Part shown: positions 63,401 through 64,000 of the stretch, piece after piece | Position numbering within the stretch: position 1 is the stretch's first letter | Layout of the letters: every line of letters starts with the position of its first letter | Assembly: GCF_015207505.1 (NCBI RefSeq) | Contig: NZ_JADEWT010000005.1 | Location: forward strand, 1-64,000 | Direction: 5' to 3' | Length of the DNA: 64,000 bases | Source of the DNA: Tychonema sp. LEGE 06208 | GTDB taxonomy: Bacteria > Cyanobacteriota > Cyanobacteriia > Cyanobacteriales > Microcoleaceae | The notes under the pieces: generated by a model | Told to the model about the DNA's origin: nothing | The model's input: the letters and a program-made list of their open reading frames with translations, nothing else | Databases searched by the model: none | Position numbers and translations under genes: made by a program

Positions 63401-64000
63401 CCCTCGGTACAACTTTAACCTATATATATCGTATTTTGTCTCCTTGGCTCAGCAACTATTTGCATTTAACTAATGCGGGGTTGAAAATATTTGCTCACCT
63501 GCACTGGGTTTTGAGCAGTGTATTCCTGATTTTGGCTTCTACCAACGATATTAAATCTGGGATAAATTTAGGATTAGTCACCGGTGCTTTATTAGTGCAA
63601 TACGCTTTCTTGCAAGGGCGAAATAATCTCGATCGCCTGTGGGCAGAAATTTGGATTTACTTGGGCTGGCTAGAAGCCTTTGGCATCCGGCTTTATTGGA
63701 TAAATACGCCTTTAGTCAAGTACATTTCCGGGCCGCTGGGGCCGTGGAAAGTTGCTTTCGCTTCTTTATTTGCCTATTTCATTTATATTTTACCTTGGGA
63801 TAACTGGGGTTGGTCAAAAAAACCTTGGCGGATAATTGCTTCTCTGATTCCCGCAGTAGCTATTTTGGAATCTCCGGCTAAGTTTTATCCGATTAGCTGG
63901 TTGATAGCTGCCGCGTTTTATATTTTCCTAGCTTGGGAAAAGCAGGAAGTCCGTTTTACCTACGTGAGTGTGGCCATAATTGACTGGCTATTGTTGCAGT
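60448..64000 (+). CDS. Very large multi-spanning membrane protein, DUF2157-like (C-terminus beyond right edge)
   Basis: Open from ATG 60448 to the edge, at least 1184 residues. The N-terminus (FSVLASHPELLTGLDAWLRL, then PAEVEQLCRQYLVCPLPE) is a soluble helical segment typical of cyanobacterial DUF2157-like proteins. From about residue 95 on, some thirty hydrophobic helices follow, many tryptophan-rich (for example VVWLLFLGVFMVVVSSGVLA, LAAVYLGTVGTT). No catalytic motif is visible, and the function of the family is unknown. It might act as a scaffold or transporter in the cell envelope. The ATG has no clear ribosome site. Start choice rests on in-frame continuity with the family-like N-terminus. 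Confidence 0.82.
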   Translation, partial: MSSPKGRSSKIEFSVLASHPELLTGLDAWLRLGLIEPAEVEQLCRQYLVCPLPEPSKTIAPITQSKIPALSTQKALPSTAKNVVERAETARTPNFVAQILHSFIAEISVVWLLFLGVFMVVVSSGVLAASQWERFPAAGQYGVLLAYTLTFWAISSWAKKQANLHLTAQTLQEVTLLLVPINFWAMDTFGLWQYPWNWAVAIAAALILTWITRGIIKSQYESLSGKNVTCSIALNHLGLSYLHWGWGFVGFSLAAVYLGTVGTTAAGVYQVQQQRLQSVRRGENAETIAAAFTSSPDFLTYKKAALVAYSLGILLGRAIFVKGVDIAQMGLALGICGVLLAWLDWQHPLASRTITNNISDNQNPGSFFNWQLAGGALLGLGWLVCFREIPLQAIAVSGLAIWFFYSRLVRFWQKFDLLMLEAAGIQTIWLFWRVVPLGIKTQFSTFLTQLTNSGQTPWVLWGVLLLPYLILTAGVAQWLYRSRKFQLSRFGENLALGLGSVFTIISFVNPFWRSINLLVSTLTLAWIAWKYVIPDNSRRFSIPDSAVDRQRNPAFLVYLTHILGLGAIASTIDLFLPNQTPHIWTGILLLFMAAEWGFFVWMKAANIRESSAFFRWHPAWFQSSWNLGLGLAGFSFMLLYSNLQSPWGLIWMVAPLALTAVAKYTDFPHKQLASTCSAIALILAQFLILSFPGYQLIALGLAAALMLVNTYYLVEVPAAAICVGFNLGFVAAVIDRLGFVSGWAWGIAGAIALLCLWLFRSTIVRVSSRFPQPSRLAQIYDRALDGWAVLLASLLLTTITFYSFELYARPTFNLSASAEVLAATLVIMAAIVFRSFHQLSPLAIYALAWSLELLTAVGLSFVDRTAINLAVANIAIGLFAQLMGDWWRRRNCDNRTILPSIHVIPLVYGLLGLILRSQTFANWTGLTVCGASLIAIGIGRREQQFKPLVYLGLIGVSVSAGESVIYQLLQTPGGSFGDGLIVLATLGTTLTYIYRILSPWLSNYLHLTNAGLKIFAHLHWVLSSVFLILASTNDIKSGINLGLVTGALLVQYAFLQGRNNLDRLWAEIWIYLGWLEAFGIRLYWINTPLVKYISGPLGPWKVAFASLFAYFIYILPWDNWGWSKKPWRIIASLIPAVAILESPAKFYPISWLIAAAFYIFLAWEKQEVRFTYVSVAIIDWLLLQ

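Overview
The window comes from a non-heterocystous-looking filamentous cyanobacterium of the Microcoleus/Oscillatoria kind. That is an inference from three things: the very frequent HIP1-type octamer GCGATCGC, the cyanobacteria-specific gene families (cyanobacterial-type glutamate-cysteine ligase, hybrid Ser/Thr-His kinase, large DUF2157-like membrane protein, Mo-nitrogenase-C-terminus-like small protein), and the many heptanucleotide tandem arrays (TGACTAA, CCAATAA, GGGCATT, TGTTGAC) between genes. No phage, CRISPR array or rRNA operon is present.

Layout. 1-3374 (-) is the truncated gene of a PAS/GAF/GGDEF/EAL cyclic-di-GMP enzyme whose EAL domain has been invaded in frame by repeat DNA. Next come aconitase B with a textbook terminator, a PIN-domain toxin-antitoxin pair and a cupin (3.7-7.9 kb). 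8.2-13.0 kb (-) holds an exported pentapeptide-repeat protein, a family-5 solute-binding lipoprotein, and a STAS-like gene followed by a PAS-adenylate cyclase. 14-18.7 kb holds mnmA, the bifunctional NAD(P)HX repair enzyme (also carrying in-frame repeats) and a peptidoglycan-binding protein. 18.8-29.3 kb (-) holds a 1963-residue hybrid kinase, a TerB-like protein, an M61 peptidase overlapping a Crp/Fnr regulator, and a CysQ-like phosphatase. 29.5-36.4 kb holds a decayed glycosyltransferase, an alpha-amylase with a starch-binding module, an ATP-grasp remnant, an HD-domain protein and two or three cyanobacterial conserved genes.

36.5-53.3 kb is the most coherent region. It encodes a type II NADH dehydrogenase, an SDR glucose 1-dehydrogenase, a GH63 glucosidase, two DUF2231 membrane proteins, all three subunits of a heme-copper oxidase whose subunit II has lost the CuA ligands (the ARTO-type quinol oxidase), a GMC oxidoreductase, a fasciclin-domain protein, a yellow/royal-jelly-type beta-propeller, an SMP-30 gluconolactonase and a DoxX protein. 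I read this as a sugar-oxidation module linked to a quinol oxidase. The oxidase genes themselves are split by about 0.9 kb of IS200/IS605-like remnant and heptamer arrays, and the remnant's terminus supplies the ctaD stop codon.

53.7-64 kb holds gshA, trmL, a LysM/M23 cell-wall peptidase with a long leader that may be a divergent c-di-AMP (ydaO-type) riboswitch, a tRNA with a CAT anticodon, two peroxiredoxin-family genes, and the start of a very large multi-spanning membrane protein that runs off the right edge.

The theme with most novelty is repeat traffic. Two dispersed repeat families and one heptamer array found between genes also occur as in-frame insertions inside three unrelated protein genes (the EAL protein, NnrE/NnrD and the M61 peptidase). 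All functional statements rest on motifs read by eye; no database search was run.
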